In this document: one piece after another, positions 15,358 to 24,009 of the stretch | Numbering within the stretch: the stretch's first letter is position 1 | Layout: each line of letters opens with the position of its first letter | Position numbers and translations under genes: made by a program | The notes under the pieces: model-generated | Database searches by the model: none | Seen by the model: only the letters and a program-made list of their open reading frames with translations | Told to the model about the DNA's origin: nothing | Assembly (NCBI GenBank): GCA_002683195.1 | Contig: NYSW01000063.1 | Span: 34,298-98,297, forward strand | Length of the DNA: 64,000 nucleotides | Origin: Phycisphaerae bacterium | Lineage (GTDB): Bacteria > Planctomycetota > Phycisphaerae > Phycisphaerales > SM1A02 | Reading direction: 5' to 3'

Positions 15358-15573
15358 ATGAGCCTGCACAGCAGCCTGAAGACCAAGTCCGGCGCCCTGA
15401 ACCAGCACCGCAACGTGTTGACCCGGGCCGAGCGAATCACCCAGCTCACGGACAAGGAATCGTTCGTGTCGGGTGAAACCTCACCCCTCGGCATTCCCAA
15501 GGTCCGGAGCATCAAGGTCCAGGCCGGCAAGAAGAAGCCGACCAAGGGTCCGGGCGAAGAAACCAAGGAGTAG
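15358..15573 (+). CDS. PVC-type small basic ribosome-associated protein
   Basis: 71 residues from ATG 15358. The sequence starts MSLHSSLKTKSG and contains RNVLTRAERITQL and a basic C-terminal part (PKVRSIKVQAGKKKP). This matches the short small-basic-protein family described in Chlamydiae, Verrucomicrobia and Planctomycetes (TIGR04137), thought to be ribosome associated. Its presence is one of the best lineage markers in the window. The tail beyond the family core (GPGEETKE) is acidic. A hairpin 83 nt downstream may end its transcript. Confidence 0.88.
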   Translation: MSLHSSLKTKSGALNQHRNVLTRAERITQLTDKESFVSGETSPLGIPKVRSIKVQAGKKKPTKGPGEETKE

Positions 15574-15656
15574 CGGTTCGAGGCGGACCTTCGCCGCGGA
15601 GACGCTCGAGGTGGGACGCTCGCGTCCCGCTCCATACGATCCAATCGACAACATGG

Positions 15657-15676
15657 CCCCGCGGCTTGCCGCGGGG
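15657..15676 (+). terminator. Hairpin, possible terminator after the small basic protein gene
   Basis: CCCCGCGGC-TT-GCCGCGGGG forms a near-perfect GC stem (9 bp, a 4-nt loop once one pair opens), followed by TCGTTCGTT rather than a solid T run. Position between 15573 and the aminotransferase start suits a terminator; strength is doubtful. Confidence 0.55.
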
Positions 15677-15722
15677 TCGTTCGTTCCCGTGGTGGAATGT
15701 CCTCCCACTGAAAGCGTGAGCC

Positions 15723-16892
15723 TTGAACCCAAGCACCGAGACCCTCGAGCGACTTCTGAGCCGAAGAGTCCTGGACATGGACGCTTCCGGCATCCGCCGC
15801 GCGTTCGAGCTTGGTGCTCGACTCGAGAATCCGATCAATCTTTCGATCGGGCAACCCCACTACCCGGTTCCCGAGGTGATGAAGGAAGCCGCGATCGCGG
15901 CGATCCGCGAGGACCGGAACGGGTATTCGCTCTCCGGCGGGATCGATGATCTCAACGTCGCGATTCGCAATCACCTCCATCATGAACTGGGATGGGATGC
16001 CGACGATCCCGAGATCGGCGTGGTGGTGACCAGCGGAACCAGTGGGGCATTGCTCTTGTCTTCACTGGCGTTGCTGGACGAAGGTGACGAGGCGATCATC
16101 CCTGATCCCTGGTTCGTCATCTACCCGCAGCTCGGACCCCTGACCGGGGGGCGGATGGTCGGGTGCGACACCTATCCGGACTTCCGGATGACCGCGGCTC
16201 GCATCGAACCCCTGATCACGGATCGGACGAAATTCGTTCTGCTGAACAGTCCGGGCAACCCCACCGGGGTGGTGCTGGATGATGATGAAGTGGAAGCCGT
16301 GGCCAGGCTCTGTCGAGAACGAGGCGTGCAGTTGGTGAGCGACGAGATCTACGACGAGTTCGTCTTCCCGGGAGCTGCGCGGGCCGATGGGACCTGCCCG
16401 TCACCCGGACGGTTCGATCACCGCACGCTCTTGATTCGTGGGTTCGGGAAGACCTACGGCTGCACGGGCTGGCGGCTCGGTTACGCCGCCGGTCCCAACT
16501 GGTTGATCGACCAGATGAAGAAGCTGCAGCAGTTCACCTTCGTGTGCGCCCCGACCCCCTTGCAACTCGGGGTGATCCCCGCGTTCGATCACGACAACTC
16601 CGAACAGATCGCGGGCTACATCCGCCGTCGTGATCGGGTGGTGGAAGCCTTGTCTCCCCACACCCGGGTCAACACGCCGGGGGGCGCGTTCTACGCCTTC
16701 TTTGAAGTTCCCTCGGAGCTCGGGATCGATGGCGCCACGTTCGTCGAACGAGCGGTCGAGCGACGGGTGCTCCTGGTCGCCGGTGGGGTCTTCTCGTCTC
16801 GTGACACCCATGTGCGGCTGAGTTTCGCCGTGGACGAGGCGATTCTCGAGGAAGGCCTCGCGGCCATCGTGGAACTGCTTCAGGGTCACTGA
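15723..16892 (+). CDS. Class I/II pyridoxal-phosphate aminotransferase
   Basis: 389 residues from a TTG at 15723; a weak start, and ATG 15777 is an alternative that would remove 18 residues. Fold-type I landmarks: GYSLSGGIDDL (substrate loop), SPGNPTG with Asn179, SDEIYDEF with Asp207 and Tyr210, the PLP lysine in RGFGKTYGCTGWRLGY (Lys243, Arg251), and a C-terminal arginine in HVRLSFA. Aspartate or alanine/aromatic amino acids are the usual substrates; specificity cannot be read here. It is a single gene ending at a 16-bp hairpin shared with the next, convergent gene. Confidence 0.92.
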   Translation: MNPSTETLERLLSRRVLDMDASGIRRAFELGARLENPINLSIGQPHYPVPEVMKEAAIAAIREDRNGYSLSGGIDDLNVAIRNHLHHELGWDADDPEIGVVVTSGTSGALLLSSLALLDEGDEAIIPDPWFVIYPQLGPLTGGRMVGCDTYPDFRMTAARIEPLITDRTKFVLLNSPGNPTGVVLDDDEVEAVARLCRERGVQLVSDEIYDEFVFPGAARADGTCPSPGRFDHRTLLIRGFGKTYGCTGWRLGYAAGPNWLIDQMKKLQQFTFVCAPTPLQLGVIPAFDHDNSEQIAGYIRRRDRVVEALSPHTRVNTPGGAFYAFFEVPSELGIDGATFVERAVERRVLLVAGGVFSSRDTHVRLSFAVDEAILEEGLAAIVELLQGH

Positions 16893-16910
16893 GCAAGGCG
16901 GGCAAAAGTG

Positions 16911-16945
16911 AACGCGGCGTGATCGTTGAACGATCACGCCGCGTT
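16911..16945. terminator. Bidirectional hairpin terminator
   Basis: A perfect 16-bp stem (AACGCGGCGTGATCGT, 3-nt loop, complement) between the convergent aminotransferase and small lipoprotein genes. On the minus strand it is followed by CACTTTTGCC; on the plus strand by GTTCTC. It can serve both, better the minus strand. Confidence 0.8.
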
Positions 16946-16969
16946 CTCAGGTTCATCGCAAGTCGGCGA

Positions 16970-17161
16970 TCAGCCGCCCTGCTGCTCGAGACCATTGCCC
17001 TGGCCGGGCATGGCGTTGGGGTCGACCTTGGGGGCGTCGGGGTTCACCTTGCGAGGCGTGACTTCAATGACTTCTTCGCTCTCGCAGCCGGCGAGGCCGC
17101 CGAAGCCGATGACGAGGCCGGAGACGAAAAGGAGCGAGCTGCAGCGGGCGATGGTCTTCAT
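16970..17161 (-). CDS. Very small lipoprotein
   Basis: 63 residues from ATG 17161. A hydrophobic signal (CSSLLFVSGLVIGFGGLAG) ends in a lipobox with Cys26, followed by about 37 residues of low complexity: acidic ESEEVIEVTP, then proline/aspartate (NPDAPKVDPN) and a glutamine/glycine tail. No fold is apparent. Tiny lipoproteins of this kind can be envelope spacers or toxin-like entericidins, but nothing here decides. Terminated by the 16-bp hairpin. Confidence 0.75.
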   Translation of the reverse strand: MKTIARCSSLLFVSGLVIGFGGLAGCESEEVIEVTPRKVNPDAPKVDPNAMPGQGNGLEQQGG

Positions 17162-17274
17162 GAGTGCATTCCCTGCGAGAGTTGGCGCCTGGTTGGCGCG
17201 GATCGTTTCGAATGAGATTCCGGCCGAGTTGGCTCGGAACAGCTACGTATGAGACCCGATCAGGTCCGTGGCCG

Positions 17275-19251
17275 TCAAGGCGCCCCGCCTCCGAGTTTCA
17301 GAAGATCCCCCCGGGGGGCGAGGGAACGCCACTGTGTGTGGTACGAGCGGTCATTGTCGGCGGTTTCCAACTGGATACCCGTGGCGGCCGCGGGATCAAG
17401 GTCCGGAACGACGATTTGAAGCCGATGAGTCGGTGATTCCGTCGGGCCGCTGGTTCGCCACCGGGCGGCCCGGGGCGACCGGGCGATCACGCCGCCCTTG
17501 GAATCGATTTCGACCAGCGTGGTGGACGCTTCGTCGTCGCCGGGTCGGGCCGCGTCGGGGGGTTCACACAGGAAAGTCCGTCGCCCGGCCTCGGTCTGAA
17601 TCGTGAGTACGAACAGATCTCCGGCCGGGTTCCGTCTGGATTTGATGGTCGACGCCTCCGAGGCGCCGTCGTCGACCAGCAGATCGTCGAACAGCATCAA
17701 CTCGACTTCGAGCCGCGGTCGGCCATCGACGTCGATGGACCGGGTGGTCATCGAACCGAGTGCCTCCCGTTCCTCGTAGACCGAATGCGACCAGGCGGCG
17801 ATGGGCCAGTCTGGAAAACCGTCGGTGGCGTCGGGATCTTCGCGACTCACCGAGACCCGACGTGGAAGCACGATGGGAACCATGCGCTTCTGGGAATCCT
17901 CGAAGTGAAGCGTCACCCGGACTTCGGGCGGGGGCGGGGGTGTCTTCGTGGCGGACGCGACGAAGTGCAGGGGGATGGAACGGGAGGCGTTGGCTTCGAT
18001 GAGCATCGACTCCACGGGCGTGAGTTGAAAGGGACCGTCCAGATCGGTGGTCGCCGGATTGGCGATGTCGTACTCCGTCCTCGCCACGAAGGCGTGGCCT
18101 TCCACCAGCCAGGGCTCGGGGGCGGTGGCCGGTTCGACGGTCACTCGAATCGGCCGGTCGAGTGGATTGCGGACCTCGAGTGACACGGTGGCGTCGACCG
18201 CGCCTCGCCAGGGGTCGGGAAGTGTTCCCGTGATTCTCGCCGTGCCGCCGGACTTGAGGCGGTAGGCCCGGTCCTGATCTTCCCGCACGACGAAATCGTC
18301 TGGAAGCATCACGCCGGCGGGAAGATGTCGAATGTGAATGTCGTCCCCCGGACCCAGATCAAGAAGCGTCAGGTGGTTGAACTGGCCGGTGAGCGGATGC
18401 TGATCGATGGCGCCGCCGCAGACGCCGAGCAGGTGATATTCGATTCCGTCCTGGTCGTCGTCTCGATGCAGGGCGTGGAAATGCCCGGCAATCACCGCGT
18501 CGACTCCGTTGTCGACCAGCATGGGATGGACCCGCTCATCCCATCGCACGTCCTTGTATCGCCAGAGCGGGCGGTGCATCAGAAGGACGATCGGTCGATC
18601 CGTGGGGGCGGCACCAAGGACCTGCTCCAACCAGTTGACCTGTCGGTCGGAGATGTCGACCTCGCCGCCGTCCAGGTTTTCGTCGCTGAACAACACCACG
18701 ACGGTGCCGTGCTCCAGCGTCACCGCGTAGTGGAGAGGACCGAATCGACTTCGGTATCGATCCATGAATCGCTGGTCGTTCGAATCGCGGGCTCCCGAAA
18801 TCACGTCGTGATTTCCGGCGGTCGGCCAGAACTCGGCGTCGAGCCGATTGACGAGCGACAGATAGTCATCGACCTCCGCTTCCCAGGTCGCGGGGTCCCG
18901 GGTGTATCCCTGCACCAGATCACCGACGCAGAAGACCGCATCGGGTTTCAGAAGATCGAGATCCGAGATCGCCCGGGCGAGGTGAGGCAGGCCCCAGTCC
19001 TCACCGGTGGTGCGGTCCGGGAGGATTCCGATGATCGTGCGATCGGTGGTCGGTGCCGCGGACACGACCTGGCCGTTGATCGCCCTGCCCTCGGAATCGA
19101 CCTCGAACCGGCCTCGCTCGAGGACCTTGGTCCGTTCATCAGGCACTGGGGGGTTCTGGGCCGTGGCCGGCATCAGGTTTGGAAGGCCGAGCGTGAGCAG
19201 AAGGGTGGCGGCCTGAAAGCGGTACGGGTTGGAAGGGCGGGGGCGACTCAT
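17275..19251 (-). CDS. Exported DRTG-type metallophosphoesterase
   Basis: 658 residues from ATG 19251, GGAG 8 nt upstream. Signal peptide at residues about 10-32. The calcineurin-like domain spans roughly 70-300: motif I is ILPDRTTG (Asp79) rather than the usual D-x-H, motif II is CVGDLVQGY (Gly110-Asp111), motif III is TAGNHDV (146-149), then MHRPLW and GHFHAL. The D-R-T form of motif I defines a subgroup of exported phosphoesterases. Residues about 320-658 are beta-rich, probably sandwich domains that bind substrate or wall. It likely acts in the periplasm; substrate unknown. Single gene with its own promoter in 19252-19528. Confidence 0.85.
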   Translation of the reverse strand: MSRPRPSNPYRFQAATLLLTLGLPNLMPATAQNPPVPDERTKVLERGRFEVDSEGRAINGQVVSAAPTTDRTIIGILPDRTTGEDWGLPHLARAISDLDLLKPDAVFCVGDLVQGYTRDPATWEAEVDDYLSLVNRLDAEFWPTAGNHDVISGARDSNDQRFMDRYRSRFGPLHYAVTLEHGTVVVLFSDENLDGGEVDISDRQVNWLEQVLGAAPTDRPIVLLMHRPLWRYKDVRWDERVHPMLVDNGVDAVIAGHFHALHRDDDQDGIEYHLLGVCGGAIDQHPLTGQFNHLTLLDLGPGDDIHIRHLPAGVMLPDDFVVREDQDRAYRLKSGGTARITGTLPDPWRGAVDATVSLEVRNPLDRPIRVTVEPATAPEPWLVEGHAFVARTEYDIANPATTDLDGPFQLTPVESMLIEANASRSIPLHFVASATKTPPPPPEVRVTLHFEDSQKRMVPIVLPRRVSVSREDPDATDGFPDWPIAAWSHSVYEEREALGSMTTRSIDVDGRPRLEVELMLFDDLLVDDGASEASTIKSRRNPAGDLFVLTIQTEAGRRTFLCEPPDAARPGDDEASTTLVEIDSKGGVIARSPRAARWRTSGPTESPTHRLQIVVPDLDPAAATGIQLETADNDRSYHTQWRSLAPRGDLLKLGGGAP

Positions 19252-19528
19252 GGGGGGGGCTCCAGCGTTCGGGTCGTCGCATTGTGCCCGCTTTCACGGG
19301 AAACCGACACTCGCAAAACCGGCACCGCCGCATCGGCGAGGCCGACGCGGCGGAGCGGAGAAGGAGAGAGATTTCAAGAAACGATTCGCACTTGTTTCCC
19401 GTCGAGTTCCCGTCGACCCCTCTAGTAGTCGTGGTTGGGCTCGACGGTTCGTCCACGGCGTGGTTTTCAAGCAGAAAATTCGGGGGCCGCGGGCACGCAT
19501 CGAGTTATCGGCGTTTCTAGGGCCTCAA

Positions 19529-20608
19529 TCAGGAATGGCCGATCGGTGTCGCATCGCCATGCACGATCGTTTCCAGAACCGCCGCCCACCGAGGCGCGAC
19601 TTTCGAGACCAGCGAGTCGCGAGCGTGCGTGGCCGAAGCCAGGGAGGGGGCATGGAGCAGTGCCTGTCGGGTCGCCTCTCGCCAGACGCCGGATTGTCGA
19701 GACTCGGTCGGGGTGAGCAGTCGATCTCCCGAGGCTTCGCTGCGGTCATCACGAAGGCGATCATTGGCGCCGATGACCACACCGCCGCTGATTCTGGCCT
19801 GAAGCTCGATGCTGCGAATCGCTCGATCACGATCGGGGGCGAGAATCACGTCGGCACCCGACAGCAGGGGACGCATGTGGTCCGTGTGATCGAAGGAACT
19901 CATTCGGTCCGCCATGGGTGTTCCTCGCAATCGACGCCAGATGATGGCGTCCTTCTGGCCCAGGCCGATTCCCAGCGCGAGATGTTGCATTTCAGGAAGG
20001 GTGCCTCCCGGGCCGGCGAGGCCGTCGATCATGGCTTTCCAGGCGTTCAGGTCACCCACGGGGCCGAGGGCGACGAGCAGGCCGCGGTCTCGATCATGGG
20101 GCGGGCGGATGCGTGGCACGGGGATCGGCAGGCTGGTGGTTCGATCATCGCCGATCCTGCGGGCGGCTCGCACCCGAAGTTGTTCGGTCGCCGCGATCAC
20201 CGTGAGTGATGGAATCCGAATCGCTGCGTCGACTTCCCGCCGATCACGAACCTCGGCGACCAACGGAATCTGGAGCTGCTCTGCCGCGGTGGCGGCCAAT
20301 GCGAAACTCCCGCGGCCGCAGGCGACGATCACATCGGGGTGTCCGAAACCGGTTTCTTCGATTCGATCCAGGACCGCGGCGGCGAGTCGTCGCCGAATCC
20401 AGAATGGCAGGTCCATCGGGGCCTGCATGGTCGGGATCGGTCCTTCGATCGTCTCCGGTGATTCGCTCGAATCCTCATCTGTGAGCGGCGCCAGCACCAG
20501 CGTCGGCCGAACCCCGTCCGCGGCGAGTCCGACCGCAAGTCGAGAAAAGGCGACCTTCTCCTCGCGGCGTCGCTCGCGGTCGAGAAACATGGCGACTCGG
20601 ACGGTCAA
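19529..20608 (-). CDS. Glycosyltransferase-like (GT4/GT-B fold) protein
   Basis: 359 residues. The start is TTG 20608, supported by GGGGGAG 8 nt upstream and by a 4-nt overlap with the upstream stop; ATG 20590 is the alternative. The N-terminal half has a GT-B pattern (MFLDRERRREEKVAFSRLAVGLAADG, PDVIVACGRGSFALAA, IPLVAEVRDR). The C-terminal half has LLVALGPVGDLNAWKAMIDGL and LLSGADVILAPDRDRA, similar in place to the donor-binding E-x7-E region of family 4, but the final glutamate is not evident. It may be a nonfunctional or divergent glycosyltransferase. Third gene of the DUF971-thioesterase chain. Confidence 0.65.
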   Translation of the reverse strand: MTVRVAMFLDRERRREEKVAFSRLAVGLAADGVRPTLVLAPLTDEDSSESPETIEGPIPTMQAPMDLPFWIRRRLAAAVLDRIEETGFGHPDVIVACGRGSFALAATAAEQLQIPLVAEVRDRREVDAAIRIPSLTVIAATEQLRVRAARRIGDDRTTSLPIPVPRIRPPHDRDRGLLVALGPVGDLNAWKAMIDGLAGPGGTLPEMQHLALGIGLGQKDAIIWRRLRGTPMADRMSSFDHTDHMRPLLSGADVILAPDRDRAIRSIELQARISGGVVIGANDRLRDDRSEASGDRLLTPTESRQSGVWREATRQALLHAPSLASATHARDSLVSKVAPRWAAVLETIVHGDATPIGHS

Positions 20609-21144
20609 GAGGGTTGCTCCCCCAGGGAATCCCCGGCGGAATCCCCGGCGGAATCCCCGGCGGAATCACGGACCGGGAACGCCGCTCGCATTTCTGGTGG
20701 GATCCGGGCCGGCCGTCGGGAGGTCAGATTCACGAAAGCCCAGCGGGTCGCCGCGAAGCAGATGAGCCGTTGGTCGGCGGATCTCATGATCGCGGTGTTT
20801 CGCCGCACCGTGGTGCGAGTCCAGGTATCGAGCCAGGTGGCCACCAGCAATTCGTCACCGCTGAATGCTTCACCCCGGTAGTCGATCTCATGCCGGGCCA
20901 CGAACCACATTCGATCGCTGGCGAGCATTCGCGGGCGAGTGAAGCCCGCCGCGTCGGTGGCAAGTTCCGCGATTCGATCGATCCACCGGACGTACTCGGC
21001 GTTGTTCACATGAGGAACGCCGCGGCTGATCCCATCGTCTCCGACTCGAATCGTGGCGGTGAACGCTTCCGGCCCGGGCTCGATGCCGGTGGCAACGAAA
21101 CTCGATGCGGGAAGGGCCGCGGCCTTGAATTCGGTCTGGATCAT
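20605..21144 (-). CDS. Acyl-CoA thioesterase (hotdog fold)
   Basis: 179 residues from ATG 21144. A 4HBT hotdog fold is visible: RGVPHVNNAEYVRWIDRIAELA (with the N-N-A-E-Y-V pattern), HEIDYRGEAFSGDELLVATWL, TVRRNTAIMRSADQRLICFAAT and WAFVNLTSRRPARIP. It probably hydrolyses acyl-CoA in the cytosol. The C-terminus is made of a 12-bp DNA repeat coding for D-S-A-G units (20627-20662), which extends the protein beyond the normal family end. It overlaps the DUF971 gene upstream and the glycosyltransferase-like gene downstream by 4 nt. Confidence 0.88.
   Translation of the reverse strand: MIQTEFKAAALPASSFVATGIEPGPEAFTATIRVGDDGISRGVPHVNNAEYVRWIDRIAELATDAAGFTRPRMLASDRMWFVARHEIDYRGEAFSGDELLVATWLDTWTRTTVRRNTAIMRSADQRLICFAATRWAFVNLTSRRPARIPPEMRAAFPVRDSAGDSAGDSAGDSLGEQPS
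20627..20662. repeat. Three perfect 12-bp tandem repeats in the thioesterase tail
   Basis: GAATCCCCGGCG is repeated three times, with a partial fourth copy (GAATC) following. On the minus strand it codes for D-S-A-G units. Since 12 is divisible by 3, copy changes would not shift the frame, so the tail length may vary between strains. Confidence 0.9.
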
Positions 21145-21491
21145 TCCGTGGCCTCGTCGGAACCGGGCTCCTGATTCCGCCCCGGCTCGATCTCTCGGAG
21201 GTACTGCCACGAGTAGATGCCGGAGCTGTGGCCATCGCTGAAACGGATTCGGATGGCGTAATTGCCGACCGGCTCGATCGCGGTGGCGGTCAGAGGGCCC
21301 GAGGCGGCCGAGGCCGGAAGGACGGTCAGGGGATTGGCGTCCATCTCCTTGCGGAGTTCCCGCGCGTCCGCGGAGGGGCTCATGCGGCGCAACCAGGCGA
21401 TCGGATAGTGGATCCGGCGTCCATCGGTCCATTCGACGTCAAGGCCGCGGTCGCGTTCGAGGTGCAGATGGCGGGGTGGCTGGTCATCCAT
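21141..21491 (-). CDS. DUF971-family protein
   Basis: 116 residues from ATG 21491. The family pattern is present: LEVEWTDG-like opening (here LDVEWTDGRRIHYPIAWLRR), then NYAIRIRFSDGHSSGIYSWQYLRE. This domain forms the N-terminal part of gamma-butyrobetaine hydroxylase and occurs alone in many bacteria, sometimes next to Mrp/ApbC iron-sulfur carriers, with unclear role. Cytosolic. It leads the minus-strand chain thioesterase-glycosyltransferase and starts 68 nt from the divergent pyrF start. Confidence 0.88.
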   Translation of the reverse strand: MDDQPPRHLHLERDRGLDVEWTDGRRIHYPIAWLRRMSPSADARELRKEMDANPLTVLPASAASGPLTATAIEPVGNYAIRIRFSDGHSSGIYSWQYLREIEPGRNQEPGSDEATE

Positions 21492-21559
21492 CGCCCTGAT
21501 GCTACCGATCTCGGAGGTCGCGTGGCTGATCCGGTCCCGACCTCCGTACACTGCGAACC

Positions 21560-22426
21560 ATGAACCATGATCCGTACCTGCCAGGGGCCAGGCTGGCCGA
21601 GCGACTCAAGGCGGCGACCGCACCCGTCTGTGTGGGGCTCGACCCGGTGGCCGATCGCCTGCCCACGAGCCTGCAAGACACCGATCCGGTTTCCGGAATC
21701 GAGTCCTTCTCTCGCGGAGTCCTCGACGCCGTGGCTGGTGTGGTGCCGTGCGTCAAGGTCCAGTCGGCCTGCTTTGAACGCTACGGCCATGCGGGGGTGG
21801 CGGCCCTGGAGCGAGTGGTTCGAGCCGCGGTTGATGCCGGGTTTGAAACCATTCTCGATGCCAAACGCGGGGACATCGGGGTTTCAGCCAGGCACTACGC
21901 GGTCTCCACCGCGGACACGGGCTGCCAGTGGGTGACCCTCAATGGGTACCTCGGAGAAGACGGGATTCTTCCCTTTCTGGAACGTGGTCTCGGCGTGTTC
22001 GTGCTGGTTCGTACTTCCAATCCATCCGGAGACGAGATTCAGTCTCCGGCCTGTGGAGACGGCACGGTCGCCTCCCTCGTGGGTGGCATGGTTGCCAGGC
22101 TCGGAGGTGATCCGGCCCCGGGTTCGACCGCTTCGGTCGGCGCGGTGGTCGGTGCGACCAAGCCCGAGGCCGCGGCGGCGCTCCGGAACGTCATGCCCCG
22201 GACACCGTTTCTGCTGCCCGGCTACGGGGCGCAGGGCGGCGGGCCGGAAGGTGTTCAAGCGGCGATGGATGTCGAGGGTGGCGGCGTGCTGGTGACCGCG
22301 AGTCGATCCATCATTCAAGCGTGGTACGGCTCCGGCGATGATCGGAACTGGACTGGAACGGTGGCCACCGCGGCGGAGGACTTCGTGTCCGACATCGCGG
22401 CGGTGGTCGGGGAGCGATTGGTCTGA
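21560..22426 (+). CDS. pyrF: Orotidine 5'-phosphate decarboxylase (type 2)
   Basis: 288 residues from ATG 21560. Final step of UMP synthesis. The catalytic tetrad region is DAKRGDIG with Asp100, Lys102 and Asp105; CVGLDP near residue 24-29 and the late LLPGYGAQGG phosphate loop are typical of the longer type 2 enzymes of actinobacteria and planctomycetes. The stop overlaps the ATG of the substrate-binding protein (TGATG), making pyrF first of a five-gene overlapping unit. Confidence 0.95.
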   Translation: MNHDPYLPGARLAERLKAATAPVCVGLDPVADRLPTSLQDTDPVSGIESFSRGVLDAVAGVVPCVKVQSACFERYGHAGVAALERVVRAAVDAGFETILDAKRGDIGVSARHYAVSTADTGCQWVTLNGYLGEDGILPFLERGLGVFVLVRTSNPSGDEIQSPACGDGTVASLVGGMVARLGGDPAPGSTASVGAVVGATKPEAAAALRNVMPRTPFLLPGYGAQGGGPEGVQAAMDVEGGGVLVTASRSIIQAWYGSGDDRNWTGTVATAAEDFVSDIAAVVGERLV

Positions 22427-24009
22427 TGATGAAATATCTTCCCATTCTTTTTCTGCTGCTTCTGCTGGCTGCTCCATTCACCTTCGAGCGGCGAGGCGAG
22501 CAGCCCGATCCGGACGCTCGTCGTCTGGTGATCGTCACCCCGCACAACGAGCAGATTCGAGATGAATTCGCCCGAGCCTTCGAGGCGTGGTCACTGGCGA
22601 AATATCAGGAACCGGTTTCGGTGGTGTGGAGCACGCCGGGAGGCACCAGCGAGATTCGGAAACTTCTCGTCTCGGAATACACCGCGGCGCTCGAGGACGG
22701 AATCAAGGCCGGCGGTAACGCCGATCTGATGTGGGGAGGCGGTTCCTACGAATTCACCGAACTTTCCAAGCCCATTTCGGCGACGGTCGACGGGGTGGAA
22801 CGCACCACCCGCGTGCTCGAGCCGATGGAGCTGGGTGACGACTATCTGGCCTCGGTCTACGGCGACGGGCAGATCGCCGGTGATCGACTCTTCGATCAGG
22901 ACCACCGCTGGTTCGGGACCGCCTTGTCAAGCTTCGGGATCGTGTTCAATCGAGACCTGATCCGGCAGCTCGAGGTGGAGGAACCGAAGACCTGGCAGGA
23001 CCTTGCCAATCCTGCATATCGCTCCTGGCTGACGATGGTCGATCCCGGGATGAGCGGCTCGGTCACCACCGCGTTCGACGCGATCCTGCAGCGGCGGGGT
23101 TGGACGGACGGCTGGCGGATTCTCCGACGACTCGCCGCGAATGCTCGGAGTTTCGCCGGCAGCAGCACCAAGGGGCCGCTGGACGTGGCGTCCGGCGAAG
23201 CCGCGGCCGCGATCTGCATCGACTTCTACGGTCGCTACGAGGCGCAACGAACCCGGGACGCGGCGATTCGTGCCGGTCTTGAAGGCCCCGACGCCATCGG
23301 CCGCATCGGATACGTGAGTCCCCCGGGCGAGACGGTCATCGATCCTGATCCGATCGGCATGCTCACCGGTGCGAACGATCCGGAACTGGCCCGCCGATTC
23401 ATCGAATTCGTACTCAGCGTCGACGGGCAGGCACTCTGGCAGTTCCCGGTGGCGACCGAGGAACTCGGACCTCGGCAATTCGAACTCCGGCGACTTCCGG
23501 TCCGACGGGATATCTATCGCGACTACTTCGATCGATTCGTGGACAAGGTGAATCCCTGGGAGATCGCGACTCCGGTCGAGATCCCCAACCGGGCGATGCG
23601 TTCCTTCATCTCCCCGCTCTTCCGGGGGCTTGCGTTGGATCAGCCCGAAGCGCTGCGCGAGGCCTGGATGACGATCACCGAGCATCCGGGGTATCCCGAC
23701 GACCAAGGACCACTGGTGGTCGCCGCCGACGTCAGCGACCCTGAACTCAAGGCGATGCTCGAGGCGTTCGATGCGATGCCGACCGTCCCCGGGCCCGATG
23801 GCGAGCCGCTCGATCTGGGGGATCCCGCCGCCCTGGCGGGGATCAAGGCTGGCTGGCTCCGGGGCGGTTTCGATGACGCCGGACTCTGGCATTCGGATGC
23901 CGATCCGGCAGAGATCCTCCGGCGAATCGTTCGCCGTCAGGCGGGAGCCCACTATGCGGCGATCTCCGACGGATCGATCGAGGCCGAATTCAAGGGGACG
24001 TCTCCGTGA
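22426..24009 (+). CDS. ABC transporter substrate-binding protein (iron/organic solute type), no permease nearby
   Basis: 527 residues from ATG 22426. An N-terminal hydrophobic segment (LPILFLLLLLAAPFTF) directs export. The mature part has a type 2 periplasmic-binding fold: LVIVTPHNEQIRDEFARAFEAW, VVWSTPGGTSEIRKLL, GNADLMWGGGSYEF, SFGIVFNRDLIRQ, and a hinge segment DPGMSGSVTTAFDAIL. The middle resembles the ferric/spermidine class of family 1 binding proteins. The extra C-terminal 150 residues are unusual. There is no permease or ATPase gene in this window, so it may serve a distant transporter or have another binding role. The gene overlaps pyrF and pyk. Confidence 0.85.
   Translation: MMKYLPILFLLLLLAAPFTFERRGEQPDPDARRLVIVTPHNEQIRDEFARAFEAWSLAKYQEPVSVVWSTPGGTSEIRKLLVSEYTAALEDGIKAGGNADLMWGGGSYEFTELSKPISATVDGVERTTRVLEPMELGDDYLASVYGDGQIAGDRLFDQDHRWFGTALSSFGIVFNRDLIRQLEVEEPKTWQDLANPAYRSWLTMVDPGMSGSVTTAFDAILQRRGWTDGWRILRRLAANARSFAGSSTKGPLDVASGEAAAAICIDFYGRYEAQRTRDAAIRAGLEGPDAIGRIGYVSPPGETVIDPDPIGMLTGANDPELARRFIEFVLSVDGQALWQFPVATEELGPRQFELRRLPVRRDIYRDYFDRFVDKVNPWEIATPVEIPNRAMRSFISPLFRGLALDQPEALREAWMTITEHPGYPDDQGPLVVAADVSDPELKAMLEAFDAMPTVPGPDGEPLDLGDPAALAGIKAGWLRGGFDDAGLWHSDADPAEILRRIVRRQAGAHYAAISDGSIEAEFKGTSP

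Noticed and set aside
20627..20662. Possible CRISPR-type repeat
   Set aside because: Units are 12 bp, contiguous without spacers and coding, so it is a simple tandem repeat.
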